Origin: Methylococcaceae bacterium
GTDB lineage: Bacteria > Pseudomonadota > Gammaproteobacteria > Methylococcales > Methylomonadaceae
Reading direction: 5' to 3'
NCBI GenBank assembly: GCA_016715325.1
Contig: JADKAL010000008.1
Span: 62,001-126,000, forward strand
DNA length: 64,000 nucleotides
Positions 19,192 through 29,000 of the stretch are shown one piece after another. Position numbers and translations under genes: made by a program. A model generated the notes under the pieces. It made no database searches and was not told the origin of the DNA. It was given only the letters and a program-made list of their open reading frames with translations. The stretch's first letter is position 1. Every line of letters starts with the position of its first letter.

Positions 19192-19510
19192 TTTAGATAT
19201 TGCTTTCATGTGCTTATTGCCTAAACTTAAGGCAATTCCTAACTCAATCTTTGTCAAGCTCAAGAAGAACGCCAAGTGGCTGATTTCTTTTTTATCGACG
19301 GGACATCAATGAGGAGTCCGGCAGCTCGTTTGGGTAAAGACGAAGGACAGACGGAGTAAGCTTGTCATGAGTTTTTTTTAAGCTAACTCGCAAACGATTG
19401 CAGACAGTGAACGAACGGAAATTAAAATGTGATATGGACGGTGTTAATATTGACCTAAAGTCTGCCGGACCTAACTCGATGTACGAAATCCCTATAAAAG
19501 CCTATTCTGC
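19192..19510. other. Spacer holding a decayed repeat
   Basis: About 19226-19290 resembles the interior and left end of the element at 16218-16339 (AAGCTCAAGAAGAACGCCAA compared with AGGCTCAAGACGAACGCTAA). The rest shows no gene. The promoter of the following block should lie here, but I cannot point to a convincing one. Confidence 0.4.
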
Positions 19511-22500
19511 GTGAATATTTTTCCTATTCCTCTTTTTCCGGAAAATAGCTTATCCAGTTCGGTTATTCCGGCGGTTTGGGTCGGAATGTCGGTCGTTTGT
19601 TTTTTTAACTTGCGGCTCGGCTGGGTGCTTTCGGGGCTTGTGGTGCCTGGGTATTTGGTCCCGTTAATATTAATTAAAAAATGGGCGGCGGCGGTCATTT
19701 TATTAGAGAGTATCGTGACTTACTTTCTGGTTTGGTTCGTGTCCGAATATCTATCACGATGGGCGCCTTGGTGTAATTTTTTCGGACGGGATCGCTTTTT
19801 TGCGTTGGTGCTCGGCAGTGTTTTTGTTCGTTTGGTATTCGACGGTTGGCTGTTGCCGTCCTTAGGAGCTTGGGCAACCGATTATTGGCATATTACTTTC
19901 GATTACCGTAATAATCTGCATAGTTTCGGTTTGATTATCGTCTCGCTAGTTGCCAATCAATTCTGGAAAACAGGCTTTCTCAGGGGGTTAATCCCTTTGC
20001 TGACCACGTTGACATTAACCTTGGTTATTGTGCGTTACGGCTTGATGGAGCTGACGAACTATACGTTAAGTAGCGTCAGTTATCTCTATGAGGACATGGC
20101 GTCGTCGATTTTGGCTTCGCCTAAAGCCTATATTATCGTGATTATCACCGCTTTTCTGGCGTCGCGGATGAACTTGTTATACGGATGGGATTTTAACGGT
20201 ATCTTAATTCCTTCCTTACTTGCGTTGCAGTGGTACCAGCCGATTAAGATTGTAGGAACAATTGCGGAGTCCTGCGTCATTCTCTGGCTATCGATGTTGA
20301 TGCTGAAAACGCCCATGCTCAGTAAAATGACGATTGAAGGCGCACGCAAACAACTGCTGTTTTTCAATGTCAGCTTGATATACAAAATCCTGCTAGGTTA
20401 TGCCATCCTGCATTTTTTTCCCGAGCAGAAAGTGACCGATTTTTTTGGCTTCGGTTATCTGCTATCGACATTGGTTGCCGTCAAAATTCACGATAAAGGA
20501 ATTTTCGCCCGTTTAACGCGGGCGACTTTGGAAACTTCTTTGGTTGCTGTTATCGGGGCGACTTTCATCGGTTTTACATTGACGCTATTGCCCTTTCCTA
20601 AATTAGTTTCCGAGCTTGAAAACATCACGATTAATGCCGAACCTGCATCGTTGCCTTTGTCAAAACAGGAGGATTTGGAGAGTTTATTACGAGAAGCTCA
20701 GGTCAAGTTATATCAATCTAAATTATCGGAAAAATTCCATGTTCCCAGCGATAGCGATTTGGCTGTTTTTACGAACGGGATAGAACAGATCAAGGTTTTC
20801 TTAACCGAAAATGATGCGGACGCTCTGATTAAAGCGACCGAACTGTTAAAGCAAGTGAATTATCGATTAGATCGAGTAAATAACGGCCGTTATTTGTATT
20901 TGCACGAACAATCTGCGCCGCGCGGCTGGGGAACGTATGTGATCGATACGCAAACGGATTCTAAACTCGCTTTGGAAATCCCTGCGCCATTGGAAGAGCC
21001 GAGTATTTTCGATGCAGGCATGGGTTTGTTTAATGCCTTCGATGCGCGAGTGCTTTCTATTTCAGGAAGCCGGTTGATGAATAATGCCGATGCTTCCGGC
21101 AATGTTTTAACAAACGGCAAAAGCTTTTTTAACGTATTCCATCGCGTGTTAAACCGGTCCGACGTCCTGCAAATAAGTGTGTTCGATGCCGAGATGGCTC
21201 GACAGGTTTCCGGCGTCCGCCGTGAAGCGGAAACAACCGAACTGAGCGGTTTGAAGTCAAGTCTATGGGTAAAAGAACGCTTGCCCGAAAGTTTGAAACT
21301 AAACAAGTTGAAAACGCTAATCCCTGATTTTACGATTAATTGGCATGAGCCTCCCTTCGAAAACTTACAACGCGAGTCGGCGGAATACGGCTTCGCCGAG
21401 TTAATGTTAACCTACGACGATATTCGAAAATTACTATCCAGATCCTTACAACTGTCCGATAAGACGACAGTGCAGGATGTCGAAAGAAATCTTAGAATCG
21501 AGGGCTATTTACAGGAATGGGTGTTAAATCTTAAAACAGCCATAGCGCCCAAAGGCAGTCAGCTCTACCAAAAACCCAAGCAAGAAGAACTACTGTATCT
21601 CGACGAGCAGGTTATATCGCCTTTACTTAATCTGTTGTTTCAGACAGCCGTATCGAAAACGGCAATTCTTGCGCAAGATAAGGCCTTGCAAACTATTTCC
21701 CAGGCAGCCAATAAAATCGGTTTTCAGCTCGTTAAATATAAGGATAGTTTAACCGGTCAAGAATATTTCATCCTGGCCGAGCAGACTACATCCAACCCAA
21801 GATATTGGGGGATGTATTTATTCAGAATCGGAGAGTCCAGTCCGGTTGCGGTAGAAATTCCGCGGCCTTTGTTTGAAAAAAATAGCTTTGAATACGGGGT
21901 GTCGCTTTTCGAGCGTTTGAAAGCACAAGCGTTGTTTATCGCTACAACGCATCCCGGCGCCAATTCCGACGGCAGTGCGGATTTAATCGACCCGAATAAC
22001 AAGCTGAGTGTTTTCAATCTTCTTAACCAAGTGTTGATCAGAAAGAAAAACGAGGCGCCGTTGTTACTGCTAAATGTCCGGGCATTTTCATATAGATCGG
22101 ATCGGCCTTATCCCGATGCCGATATGGTGCTTTCGCTGGCGGACGGTATCGTATCGAGAGCGCAATTAAATCCGCTAGCGCAAAATTTATTAACCACGCT
22201 TGAAAGCGAAGGATTTAATGTCAAGCTGTTAGACGGGTCGGACCAAACCAGCGGGTATGAAGTCGGCGCGACGGCGCAGTCATACTATCTTGAAGCGGCT
22301 TCCAATAAAACCTTCGCCATGCTTTGGCTGTCTCCTACTGTTAGAGCGGCCTACCGCCAACAAAGTGAAAACCTTTTACAAGCCGCTCAATTTAACGGAT
22401 TGGAGATTCCGACGGTTGAAGGCGATTTGGAAACCTATTTGCAAAATCAAAACGCCTTTTCGGGACGTGAAACAATCGATTTAAGTTTCCGCGACCAAGT

Positions 22501-22771
22501 GAACGATTATATCGATCAACAAGATGTTATACGATTACAGCAAATTTTAGGGAATGCGAAAGCCTTGGGTTATTCGCTGATCAGATTCCTCGATCGAAAT
22601 AGTAAACAAGCGTTCTTAGTAATCAATAAAAATAATGTATCGATTGCTTTAACTAACTTGGGGGTAAAAAAGCACGACGTATATACCGTCGACGACCGGC
22701 AGCCTTTATCGAGTCAGTATCGTGAATACCTAAGCCAACGAAAAACATGGCTGCTAAGACAGGTTGATTGA
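19511..22771 (+). CDS. Tandem CapC/PgsC fused to repeated hydrolase-like domains
   Basis: The first 360 residues contain two consecutive copies of the CapC/PgsC fold, the membrane subunit of poly-gamma-glutamate synthase. Copy 1 (about 15-180) has GLVVPGYL, the GRDRFFALVLGSVFVRLVFD helix and FGLIIVSLVANQFWKTG, which line up along the whole of Bacillus PgsC. Copy 2 (about 200-360) has WDFNGILIPSLLAL, an equivalent ESCVILW helix and FGFGYLLSTLVAVKIHDKG. From about 380 onward comes a repeat seen at 458-640 and 734-950, with the start of a third at 1014-1086. These repeats share EIPAPLEEP or EIPRPLFEK, a GxxLF helix and a DxS segment, and resemble the secreted hydrolase two genes downstream, but they lack its PHxD histidine. 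The start is GTG with a weak ribosome site. The role is inferred as polymer synthesis or export, with pseudo-hydrolase domains that may bind polymer. Confidence 0.8.
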   Translation: MNIFPIPLFPENSLSSSVIPAVWVGMSVVCFFNLRLGWVLSGLVVPGYLVPLILIKKWAAAVILLESIVTYFLVWFVSEYLSRWAPWCNFFGRDRFFALVLGSVFVRLVFDGWLLPSLGAWATDYWHITFDYRNNLHSFGLIIVSLVANQFWKTGFLRGLIPLLTTLTLTLVIVRYGLMELTNYTLSSVSYLYEDMASSILASPKAYIIVIITAFLASRMNLLYGWDFNGILIPSLLALQWYQPIKIVGTIAESCVILWLSMLMLKTPMLSKMTIEGARKQLLFFNVSLIYKILLGYAILHFFPEQKVTDFFGFGYLLSTLVAVKIHDKGIFARLTRATLETSLVAVIGATFIGFTLTLLPFPKLVSELENITINAEPASLPLSKQEDLESLLREAQVKLYQSKLSEKFHVPSDSDLAVFTNGIEQIKVFLTENDADALIKATELLKQVNYRLDRVNNGRYLYLHEQSAPRGWGTYVIDTQTDSKLALEIPAPLEEPSIFDAGMGLFNAFDARVLSISGSRLMNNADASGNVLTNGKSFFNVFHRVLNRSDVLQISVFDAEMARQVSGVRREAETTELSGLKSSLWVKERLPESLKLNKLKTLIPDFTINWHEPPFENLQRESAEYGFAELMLTYDDIRKLLSRSLQLSDKTTVQDVERNLRIEGYLQEWVLNLKTAIAPKGSQLYQKPKQEELLYLDEQVISPLLNLLFQTAVSKTAILAQDKALQTISQAANKIGFQLVKYKDSLTGQEYFILAEQTTSNPRYWGMYLFRIGESSPVAVEIPRPLFEKNSFEYGVSLFERLKAQALFIATTHPGANSDGSADLIDPNNKLSVFNLLNQVLIRKKNEAPLLLLNVRAFSYRSDRPYPDADMVLSLADGIVSRAQLNPLAQNLLTTLESEGFNVKLLDGSDQTSGYEVGATAQSYYLEAASNKTFAMLWLSPTVRAAYRQQSENLLQAAQFNGLEIPTVEGDLETYLQNQNAFSGRETIDLSFRDQVNDYIDQQDVIRLQQILGNAKALGYSLIRFLDRNSKQAFLVINKNNVSIALTNLGVKKHDVYTVDDRQPLSSQYREYLSQRKTWLLRQVD

Positions 22772-25251
22772 TGCGAAGGTACGGACGGTTTCTAGCGATA
22801 CTGGCGTTTTGCGCGACGGGGTTTTGGTTTATCGTTCCCATCGCAACCAACTATGTTCAGCAATGGTTCCAATTTGTAGAAAACGCCGATCCGCATACAC
22901 TGTCGACAAAGGCAGTGAATAGTTTGGTCTATCCGATAACCGCCGACAAATGGCTGACCTTTGCAGTCCCGGAGGAAAGTCAGCAATTACGCATCATTAC
23001 CAACGCACATATCAAACGGGCCGATAGTTTGAGTTTAAATCCGAATTGGGCCTATGCCGTTCGTTATGAAATGCTGGACAAAGACGATCATGTCTTATCG
23101 TCCGGACTCTATCATCAATACAGCCGAATCAGCAGTTACAAGGATGAAAAAGGCGAGCTTATCTATAATAATTACTATGCCAACAAGGCGTTGGTGCCGC
23201 TGGACGGACGTTTGATATTATTCGGTTTACAAGGAATGAAGAAGATTGCTCTGCTGCGTCTGAAATTGGAAGTCACCAATCCTGCCGTAATCGAAGCTGC
23301 TGTTCGTGTGTATGTCCCGGTAAAAATTGCCGAACAATATTTAGCGACGGAATGGTTGCGAATGAAACAAACGCAACGCGAAAATTTAGCCAAGAACAGT
23401 ATTTATCCGGCTTCTTTGTTATCGCCGTCGGAGAAGAAAAATTTAGTAAAGCATCAATGGCAACCCTTAGGTCCTACAGGCATTATCGAGAAAGATTACC
23501 GGACGCTCATTTTATATACTTTAAACGACATCGAAGCGGATGCTACATTAACGCTGGCATCGGGACTGCAAGCGGATAATCGTCATTCTGCCGTGATTCC
23601 GTTGCCTGAGGACGGGGGAGACGTGGAATTGTCGTTTAAAGCATTAGACGGTTCCGCTTTGACGACACCATTGGAGATAAACGTACAGTGGTTTGGGCGT
23701 ACTTCGAAGGAGCGGTGGCAAAAAACGGAGATCCGGCCAAAAGATGCAACATCGACAAAGTTTAAGTTAACCGGCGGATTGCTGGTTATCCGTCCAGCCT
23801 TACCTGTTATCGTCAATGCGTCTTTAACTACGGCGACAGAGGCAAAACACGATATATCGGATGCTTTGTTGTCGATCAAGGCTTATCGTGCAAATATCGG
23901 CGTCGAATTCGGAGTGTTGCATTATCGGCAACAGTCGTCGGCATTGCGGGTCGATGTGAGAAGAATCGTCGACTCGTCGCAATCGACCGACAACGAGAAA
24001 CTCGGCTATCAATGGTTGAACGCGGAAGGCCAAATAATAGCCAGCGGCGAATTGGCAGCGCCGATGCAAGCGTCTTTGTACGACCGGATTGCCAGTATTG
24101 CCGACGGAATCGATGTGACCGATGCCATGAGTTATTATCTACAAGTACCGCCGGAAGTCGTACAAATTCGGTTTACGGCGAATCGACCTGAATTGCTGGT
24201 GTCTGTCTATAATCAACCTTACGGCTTCACCAAGACGCAGGTGATTCCCGAGGATCTGTATGTTGCGCATAACACCTTTAAAGAAGTGCGCGACCAGCAA
24301 TTGTCGTGGTTTCCTTTGCCTGCATCCAACGAAAAGGAATTGATTACGCAACAAGGCGTGCAGTGGATAAGCGGGCAATACAAACCGCCGGAAGACAAAC
24401 CGGAGGCGTTGGCGGGCGATTACTTGTGGCAGGATTTTATACCGCAACCGCCCGCTCCGGCAGAGTACGTGTTGACAGACTATAGCGGCGACGAACCGCG
24501 TGCCGAGGCATTGCCGAGTATATTTTGCGATTTAGCGCAAAACCGGAATAACACCGTAAAATTATCGGCTATTAACGGATTGCAAACGATTGCGCCGGAG
24601 CTGATTTATCTTCGGAACGACATAAAACCGTTTAAATTCGAGTTCATTGTCGATAGCGAAAAAATAAATACGATGGAAGCAATGGGTAAACAGGGTGTCA
24701 TTCGAACGCCCGAACTGGAAGTCGGTAGCCGAACGATGCGTTTAAATACGGATAGCGGAGGCCGATGGCTAATGAATTATCGATCTCAATGTCAAGGTAA
24801 ACGCTATTTAAAAAAGCGGGTATTTGCATTGAATAGTAATCGGCCTTTAGAGTTTATAGTGGAACATGGGTCTGAAGACGAAGTATTCACGGCGCGTTTT
24901 TACACCGTCTCCGGAAATGCCGAGCGTTCGCAAATTAAAGTGAGCATAACACCGCTAGCCGAAATCGAAGGTCGCGGTTTTATTACCGAGAGCTGGACGT
25001 ATACTCATCGCTTATACGATATACGGCCATTGCCGAACTCAAAACTTCCTGTTTTATACAAACAATATCGAAACATGAACGATAGAGAATTGATTGCTAT
25101 ACCGCTGAATAGCGATTTACCGGCTGGTTCCTATCGAATACAGGCGGCTTTAGTACAAGGCAGTCCCGGTTATGCGATTCTTTCGCAAATAAAGCCGGGA
25201 AAGCATGAGCAACGGCGGTTCTACCGGGAGGTTAATCTTGAAAAACGTTAA
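22771..25251 (+). CDS. Large periplasmic anchored protein of the capC-capB block
   Basis: I do not recognise a family in this 826-residue protein. It has one N-terminal membrane anchor (about residues 5-22) and a long region that I expect in the periplasm, mostly alternating-pattern beta-rich sequence with several sandwich-like units. The ATG overlaps the preceding stop by one base (TGATG), so it is translationally coupled to the tandem CapC. No catalytic motif stands out. It could be a periplasmic scaffold or polymer-handling partner; that is inference from position only. Confidence 0.7.
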   Translation: MRRYGRFLAILAFCATGFWFIVPIATNYVQQWFQFVENADPHTLSTKAVNSLVYPITADKWLTFAVPEESQQLRIITNAHIKRADSLSLNPNWAYAVRYEMLDKDDHVLSSGLYHQYSRISSYKDEKGELIYNNYYANKALVPLDGRLILFGLQGMKKIALLRLKLEVTNPAVIEAAVRVYVPVKIAEQYLATEWLRMKQTQRENLAKNSIYPASLLSPSEKKNLVKHQWQPLGPTGIIEKDYRTLILYTLNDIEADATLTLASGLQADNRHSAVIPLPEDGGDVELSFKALDGSALTTPLEINVQWFGRTSKERWQKTEIRPKDATSTKFKLTGGLLVIRPALPVIVNASLTTATEAKHDISDALLSIKAYRANIGVEFGVLHYRQQSSALRVDVRRIVDSSQSTDNEKLGYQWLNAEGQIIASGELAAPMQASLYDRIASIADGIDVTDAMSYYLQVPPEVVQIRFTANRPELLVSVYNQPYGFTKTQVIPEDLYVAHNTFKEVRDQQLSWFPLPASNEKELITQQGVQWISGQYKPPEDKPEALAGDYLWQDFIPQPPAPAEYVLTDYSGDEPRAEALPSIFCDLAQNRNNTVKLSAINGLQTIAPELIYLRNDIKPFKFEFIVDSEKINTMEAMGKQGVIRTPELEVGSRTMRLNTDSGGRWLMNYRSQCQGKRYLKKRVFALNSNRPLEFIVEHGSEDEVFTARFYTVSGNAERSQIKVSITPLAEIEGRGFITESWTYTHRLYDIRPLPNSKLPVLYKQYRNMNDRELIAIPLNSDLPAGSYRIQAALVQGSPGYAILSQIKPGKHEQRRFYREVNLEKR

Positions 25252-26056
25252 ACTATTTGTTTTAGCCGGGATATTAGCGGTGGGAAAAATTCAGGCGAAC
25301 GAATTGGACGATGAGTTGAAGGAAGCGACCGGGAAGGCTGAAGTTAGCGAAGCAGAATCTACCGAGTTAAAAGCGTTTAAGGACCGTATTATTTCAATGT
25401 TACAAGGCAAAAAGGTTGCAGATTGGAATAGTATCGATTTCGAGCAAAAACATCATAAAGACTACGAAACGCTACAAGAGCAAGAAAAATCCAAAAATGG
25501 TCGAGGCTATTTTGCTGTAAACCTTAATTCGAAGAATAACTGGCTGCTGCAAGCGCCTCATGCGGACTCGGATTTGCACACCGGTAAAATTGCCAGCCGT
25601 TTGTTTCTGACCGATACCTTTAAAGCGGCGCAATGGAATACCGTACACCGTGACATCAGCGATATGGCCCACACGCCGGACACTTATTGGCAGGCCTTTA
25701 CTCAAGCATTTGCAGAACAATATCCTGAAGGGAAGATCGTTCAAATTCACGGTTACGACCAACAGAGCCGTAAGACGGCATCAGGCAGCGATAGCGATAT
25801 GATTCTAAGTGCGGGTCACGAAAATCCGCCGCAATGGATACATCAGACCGTGCGTTGCTTAAAAGATACGTTGCCGTTTCATGTCGGATTGTATCCCTAC
25901 GATGTTAAAGAACTCGGCGGCACTCAAAACGTACAAGGACAAATGCTGAGAACGATGGGCTTCGACGGTTTTTTGCACATTGAAATGAGCAAAGCAATGC
26001 GCGTCGAATTACTGAACAACGAACAAACAAGGAAACGGTTTATCGGCTGTTTATGA
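25238..26056 (+). CDS. Secreted poly-gamma-glutamate-hydrolase-like metalloenzyme
   Basis: The TTG start is chosen because GGGAGG lies 6 bases before it and it gives a clean signal peptide (KNVKLFVLAGILAVGKIQA, cleavage after residue 20); an ATG 33 bases upstream lacks both. The 272-residue protein has probable zinc or catalytic residues in APHADSDLHTG (His108, Asp112, His114), TVHRD (His137), QIHGYD (His171) and HIEMSKAMR near the C-terminus. This pattern fits the N-formylglutamate amidohydrolase / poly-gamma-glutamate hydrolase superfamily. It overlaps the preceding gene by 14 bases and the next by 4. The likely job is cutting or releasing the polymer in the periplasm; the exact substrate is inferred. 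Confidence 0.65.
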   Translation: MKNVKLFVLAGILAVGKIQANELDDELKEATGKAEVSEAESTELKAFKDRIISMLQGKKVADWNSIDFEQKHHKDYETLQEQEKSKNGRGYFAVNLNSKNNWLLQAPHADSDLHTGKIASRLFLTDTFKAAQWNTVHRDISDMAHTPDTYWQAFTQAFAEQYPEGKIVQIHGYDQQSRKTASGSDSDMILSAGHENPPQWIHQTVRCLKDTLPFHVGLYPYDVKELGGTQNVQGQMLRTMGFDGFLHIEMSKAMRVELLNNEQTRKRFIGCL

Positions 26057-29000
26057 GGGATCATTCGGTTGTTATAAAGCAGGTTATCGGAGTCGCTACA
26101 TTGTCGTTTTGCCTTTTCTCCACCGTATATGCCGGTATCGACCCCATGCAGCTAAGATTGCTGGAGCCGTATAGCATGCCGTTGCGGTGGGATAATATCG
26201 AAGACGAGCCGTTTTGGATAAGCGGCATAAAGCCCGAATATAATGACGATTGGGAAATGGAAACGATTCGCCTAGCACCTAATCGGCAATTAACGGTTTT
26301 TTTGCCCGCTTACGAAACTTTGCGCTTCTATCATCCTCGACAAGCATTAGATGCAAAATCGTTCGATGTATACAGTTCGGATGGCACCGGTTTGGGGTTG
26401 AAGCAAAACTTAAAATCGTCAACTGACGGACGATCTTTAATATTGTCGCCGAATTCGGATCAACCGTTGCTGGTTCATATTCAAAGAAAATGCTGCCAAC
26501 TCGGTGAAGTTGAGCTTGCTTTATTCGTTTCTCGTAAAGAACCGTTGAATGAAATCGCCCCTTACCGCAATTTGATTTTGTCTTCGGCGCGATGGTGTTT
26601 GTTAGGGCAGACGCCTTTCGGCTTACCCGAAATTTATCATAACTTGCTCGGCCTTCAGCCGCAGCATTTTGAGGTGAGGGGGCCAGCGCGGATTGCACTT
26701 AAAAGCCGTTTGAATTACGAGAGAACGGCGAGTGAAATGCTGCAACATTACCGACTTAAATATTGGTTCGATGACGATAAAAATAAGCAAACACAGCTGA
26801 TTTCGACAGAAGTAGAAAAGCGCCGGGTTATTACCGTGAATGAATCGGTCGAAGTCGTCGGCCGTGAGGAACAAATCTTTTTTGAAGTTCCGCCGGGCCG
26901 TCATCGGCTGTATTTGCAAGCGGATCGGCCTGTTTACGTGCAATTGTTGGCGCAAACTGAGCGCGATTACCTGTTCAGAGGGTTGAATAATCCGCAATTG
27001 CCCGTTGAGTCGATCAGAAAACTAGGTTTACTGCCGAGCACGGAGTTTCCGGTTAAAGAACAAACGGCGAAAACGATTGCCCGAGACAATAGCCGGCGAT
27101 TAGGTGCAACGGCTGCGAGCAATTTATTGCGCGATGCGGCGTTAAAACGCCAAGACTACCCGCAAGCAAAAACAGAAGCGGAATATCTTAGGAATGCGAG
27201 CAGCTATTACCGGGATGTGATGCCCAGCAAAAAACCCGATAGTGGAGACCAGTTTGCAGCGTATTTCATTACAAAAGGTTTACAGTCGATTAACCGTCCG
27301 GGGCGCAATGCTATCTTGTCCGAGCAACATGCGGTGGATGCGCTAGAACAACTAAGCCAAGGCTATTTCACACCATTGACTCAACAAGGTAGTGCCGGTG
27401 CAAATGAATATGCTCTACCGGAACAGGAAGCCGAAGGCGAGTTACGTCTAATTGTCGATAAAAGCGATTGTGGTTCCGAGTATTTGCATATCGAGATAAA
27501 TCGAGAAGCCAGTAACGATTTATGGCTGCATTGCCAGCCCGACGTCGGGGCGGAGGCGTTTGTTCGCACGATTACCGAAGCCGCATTGTTCGGCGTAAAA
27601 CCGGAATCGAAACATACTCAACCGACCTTAAGACCTTTTTTTGCTGCGTTCTCCGAACCCGGTAAATTGATTCCCGCCGCCGTTTATGAGGTGCCGTTAC
27701 CGAAAAAGGCGCGAACATTGAAGTTATGGCGCAGTTCGAAGCCGGATAAACCCCTATATGTCGCGCTTCAATACCGGACTACAAAGGCTTTTACGCTTAC
27801 CGAACAAAGCTATTTGTCGTTATTGCAAAGTTTGCCCGGAAAAGAAGCGGCGCGGACGAAATTAATTGATTTTCTATCGCACGAAGACGCCGAGTCGCCG
27901 AATAAAAATCCGCCGGATAGTCTTTACCAAGATGAAGAGCAGTTGCGTAATCAATGGATCGCATTCAAACGTTTGCTGTTTTCTGAGGTTAAATTGTACA
28001 AATCGGCAGTCTCGGACTTTCCCGCACAGCGTCGAGATTCCGGCGATAGGGCAACTATCGCCAATTTAACGAAGCTTGCGCAACAAGCGGAAGACCGGCA
28101 ATTTTGGCTTGAGGCGTTGGAATATTGGGGAGAAATCGTCAATAAAACCAGTGGGTTTGCGCACGAACAAGCACAGTTGCATCAGGCTGAACTGCTAAAA
28201 AAGTTGGGTGAAGACTATCTGGCGGAAAATTTGTTTCGCTATCTGACGCTCTTCGCGGACGATAGTGTAGCGGAAGCGGCGGCGGCAAAATTAAGTGACA
28301 GTTATCAAATCCAAAAAAACGATGCAGGATTATTAGCGTTGACGGCATCGATGTTCATTCATAGGCCGACGGATTTACATGCCGATCGGTTATTCAATGC
28401 GTTAATGAAGAACGGCGAATACCGCTTTGCGCTTTTGTTCGGATTGGCGTACGGAAAAAATATACCTTCTGAGGGGTTACTAACAGCGGCTTATCAGCTC
28501 GAATGGTGGGAAACCTATGATCGATTGCTGGATCGGATGACGCCGACACAACGCGCATTCGCAAAAGGTTTGAAAGCGCAACATTTTGCCGACTTCGACG
28601 GTGCACTGAAAGCATGGGCCGGCGCAGAATTGAAAAACTGGCATGACTATCTGCAACAAGGACAACATTTGCGCGAATTATTGGCCCATAGTACCGCAAA
28701 AAACGCACAGACGCTTTATGAGCAATGGGCGAATTGGCAGCAAAAAAATCCCGGCGAACAGCTTTGGAAAAACGGCGTTCGTTACATCAAAGATTACGCG
28801 GCAAGCGATACTTATTACCTCGTAGAACGAGACATTTACTCCCAAGCTTTCCGGGCAACTCAAGAGCGACCGGTGGTTTTGAAATTACTCGGTCCGGCGA
28901 CTTTAAATTTATTGGTGAGACCGATGCATAGACCGGATCAGCCCGAGCTTGCCCTCGACGGCTGGCTGGATATTGCGGACAATGACGAAAGCTACCGCTA

